Source of the DNA: Bacteroidota bacterium
Lineage (GTDB): Bacteria; Bacteroidota; Bacteroidia; Bacteroidales; Prolixibacteraceae
Direction: 5' to 3'
Assembly (NCBI GenBank): GCA_030632865.1
Contig: DAOVTY010000138.1
Span: forward strand, 1-8,154
Length of the DNA: 8,154 nucleotides
A program made the translations under genes and the position numbers. Numbering within the stretch: position 1 is the first letter of the stretch; the number at the start of each line of letters is the position of its first letter. Shown here piece after piece: positions 7,139 to 8,154 of this stretch. Below the pieces are notes generated by a model, which saw only the letters and a list, made by a program, of their open reading frames with translations, searched no databases and was not told the origin of the DNA.

Positions 7139-7444
7139 TCACACATCTTTTTTAACTAAGACATCAAACGAATATAAAATGTATGCAAATAAAATAACTA
7201 AAATAGGAGTCAATCCTACTATAAATTTATAGTATGGATAGTTAATTGCAATACAATAAGTTAATCCGCAGATTAAAGTAAGAAATAAAAATGTTGTAAT
7301 AATACGTGCTTTTACTTTTGTTCTTAATTTAGTATTACACTTTTTACAATTCCATCTTAACTTTAAAAAACTATAAAATCTAAGCTTAAAATATTCATAT
7401 ACGTAGTATTTATATCCACAATTTGGGCAAGTTCTAAATTCCAT
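7139..7444 (-). CDS. small zinc-ribbon membrane protein, function unknown
   Basis: 101 residues, not recognised as a named protein. The N-terminus MEFRTCPNCGY carries Cys6 and Cys9, and Cys33 and Cys36 follow in WNCKKCNT, so the four cysteines form a CxxC-23-CxxC zinc ribbon, similar in layout to the short CXXC-20-CXXC proteins. Two hydrophobic helices follow (about residues 47-69 and 74-96) and a short basic C-terminus. The basic aromatic stretch between the cysteine pairs (EYFKLRFYSFLKLRW) and basic KLRTKVKAR before helix 1 suggest a cytoplasmic ribbon next to the membrane. The ATG has no Shine-Dalgarno sequence. The gene lies alone between the two repeat copies, like cargo. The intact cysteines and helices argue for a real gene. 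Confidence 0.65.
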   Translation of the reverse strand: MEFRTCPNCGYKYYVYEYFKLRFYSFLKLRWNCKKCNTKLRTKVKARIITTFLFLTLICGLTYCIAINYPYYKFIVGLTPILVILFAYILYSFDVLVKKDV

Positions 7445-7628
7445 TTTTAAGTATTTAATTTTTATTTATTTTCTAATAAGTTCCATTAATAACCAAATCC
7501 GTTTTTCATAATCACCTTTCTTGAAAGAAACAATAATCATGTATATCAAATCTTAATCAGCTCCATTTTATCTGAACAGACTTGTCTTTACACTTTTTTA
7601 CTTTTCTTCCTGAATTGTCAAGCAAGTA
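7445..7628. other. 184-bp AT-rich stretch with short minus-strand reading frames
   Basis: Lies upstream of the zinc-ribbon gene. On the minus strand a frame running out of repeat copy 2 reads YLLDNSGRKVKKCKDKSV and ends at the stop 7557-7559. It has no ATG (the only late start is TTG at 7625). A second one, from ATG 7540 to the stop at 7466, encodes 24 residues beginning MIIVSFKKGDYEKR, 21 nt before the zinc-ribbon ATG. They could be remnants of an older gene or chance. No promoter box is convincing. Confidence 0.35.
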
Positions 7629-7746
7629 CTCCGCTCCCGCAAGATTGCATTGTGTGGTTTTTATTCAATAACAACATCTAATATTCCAATTTAACAGCTG
7701 TAATCTTTTGCTGAAAGAGGAACGCGATACAATCGCGCACCAGCGG
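7629..7746. repeat. 118-bp repeat, copy 2 (REP-doublet-like, palindromic ends)
   Basis: Second copy, offset 656 bp from copy 1, with six substitutions and no gaps. All six fall near the hairpins or their edges, none in the middle of the core. The left hairpin is weaker here (CCGCAAGAT / ATTGTGTGG) but the right one is perfect: CGCGAT (7723-7728), ACA, ATCGCG (7732-7737). CCGCT and AGCGG mark its ends. GTCAAG occurs just left (7617-7622) as in copy 1, but separated from the repeat by five extra bases. On the right it abuts the group II intron fragment directly. Confidence 0.9.
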
Positions 7747-7861
7747 GGAAGTAAAGAGCGAAATGCTGATACTTGACGAACCGCCCAGTACGAGACCCGT
7801 ACGCTGGGTGGTGTGAGAGCCTCTCCCTGTCAGTGTTCACTGGTGGGGCGGGCTACTCGAT
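7747..7861 (+). mobile_element. group II intron 3' remnant (domains V and VI)
   Basis: Domain V: ACCGCCCAG (7780-7788) pairs with CTGGGTGGT (7804-7812), then TACG (7789-7792) with CGTA (7798-7801) across a 5-nt loop, with the diagnostic two-base CG bulge at 7802-7803 and a CGC catalytic triad at 7782-7784. Domain VI: GAG (7815-7817) with CTC (7856-7858), GCC (7819-7821) with GGC (7851-7853), CCC with GGG, and CAGTG/CACTG at the tip, leaving a bulged A at 7855, seven bases from the predicted 3' end CTCGAT. This is the usual branch-point place. No reverse transcriptase, domain I or GTGYG 5' end is present upstream, so the element is a truncated relic and its left limit (7747) is only the edge of the repeat. 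Read on the plus strand, opposite to both neighbouring genes. Confidence 0.8.
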
Positions 7862-7880
7862 TGGTGTTTCATTTTTTATA

Positions 7881-8154
7881 CTATTCTATTTTTTTTAGTT
7901 CCGTAGCATAATATTCTCCGTTAAGCACCTCTGGCTTTGCAACATAATATCTGAGATTTAAAGTAAAATTCTTTCCTGCCGGAGATGGTAACCAATTATT
8001 CTCAGGAGCATTTTCAGGTAATTCAGATGCAAGATATAATATAAGTGAACCATCCTCTTCAAATGTCAAATCAGAAATATTATTAAGATTAAATCGGCTC
8101 ATTTCGTTAGGAATCACCCTATAATCTGGCAAACTCATAAGTGTTAGCGACCAA
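7881..8154 (-). CDS. DUF1214-domain protein, C-terminal part (runs off the window)
   Basis: The last 91 or so residues of a larger protein. An ATG at 8138 is in frame, but the frame stays open to the window edge and the residues before it (WSLTL) belong to the conserved domain, so the real start is outside. The sequence follows the DUF1214 C-terminal pattern: WSLTLMSLPDYRVIPNEMSR, then NISDLTFEEDGSLILYLAS, ENNWLPSPAGKNFTLNLRYY and the closing KPEVLNGEYYATELKK. DUF1214 usually follows a DUF1254 domain in proteins of about 330-480 residues. The biochemical function is unknown to me. Its stop codon at 7881-7883 is only 20 bp from the 3' end of the group II intron remnant, which points the other way. 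Confidence 0.85.
   Translation of the reverse strand, partial: WSLTLMSLPDYRVIPNEMSRFNLNNISDLTFEEDGSLILYLASELPENAPENNWLPSPAGKNFTLNLRYYVAKPEVLNGEYYATELKKIE

Noticed and set aside
6973..7746. CRISPR array
   Set aside because: Only two units of 118 bp separated by over 500 bp that contain a gene; no short regular spacers.
7445..7746. Complete small group II intron extending left through repeat copy 2
   Set aside because: The region is too short and AT-rich for domains I-IV, with no GTGYG 5' end or reverse transcriptase, and the 118-bp repeat exists elsewhere without domains V-VI.

Overview
The window looks like a stretch of Bacteroidota chromosome, probably from the Marinilabiliales/Prolixibacteraceae side of the phylum (an inference from gene style, not a proven placement). 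Base composition is AT-rich. Shine-Dalgarno sequences are weak or absent at most starts. Upstream of tgt there is a perfect Bacteroidota -7 promoter box (TAnnTTTG). The gene repertoire fits too: an LptF/LptG permease paired with tgt, an ECF sigma factor between a glycosyltransferase and rsmG, and a DUF1080 lipoprotein.

Layout, left half (1-4860). A minus-strand operon runs tgt then an lptG/lptF-like permease (2223 down to 9, 7-nt gap). Divergent from it is a plus-strand operon: a membrane-anchored family-2 glycosyltransferase-like protein, an ECF sigma factor whose start overlaps it by 19 nt, and rsmG 13 nt later (2395-4773). This is mostly housekeeping: queuosine tRNA modification, LPS transport and 16S rRNA m7G methylation. 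A hairpin between rsmG and the convergent pfkA probably terminates both.

Layout, middle (4865-6933). A minus-strand 6-phosphofructokinase with an unusual active-site signature (GGNG plus PKTIDND) is divergent from a plus-strand secreted lipoprotein of the DUF1080/3-keto-disaccharide hydrolase family. The lipoprotein gene ends in a strong intrinsic terminator.

Layout, right part (6934-8154). This is the accessory region. Two copies of a 118-bp repeat (112/118 identical, exactly 656 bp apart, no gaps) flank a small minus-strand gene for a zinc-ribbon, two-helix membrane protein. Each copy has a hairpin at each end and its ends are inverted relative to each other, like a REP doublet (REPIN), MITE or recombination site. 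Immediately to the right of copy 2 lies the 3' end (domains V and VI) of a group II intron, with no reverse transcriptase and no 5' domains. The sequence after the intron end resembles the sequence directly after copy 1, so copy 1 may show the same unit without the intron. At the right edge is the 3' end of a DUF1214-domain gene that runs off the window.

Three housekeeping proteins carry substitutions at classical key motifs: Tgt lacks the zinc cysteines, the glycosyltransferase lacks a recognisable DXD, and the phosphofructokinase has N instead of D in GGDG. I found no complete new defence or mobile system; the repeat/intron/cassette-like segment is the best candidate for something undescribed.
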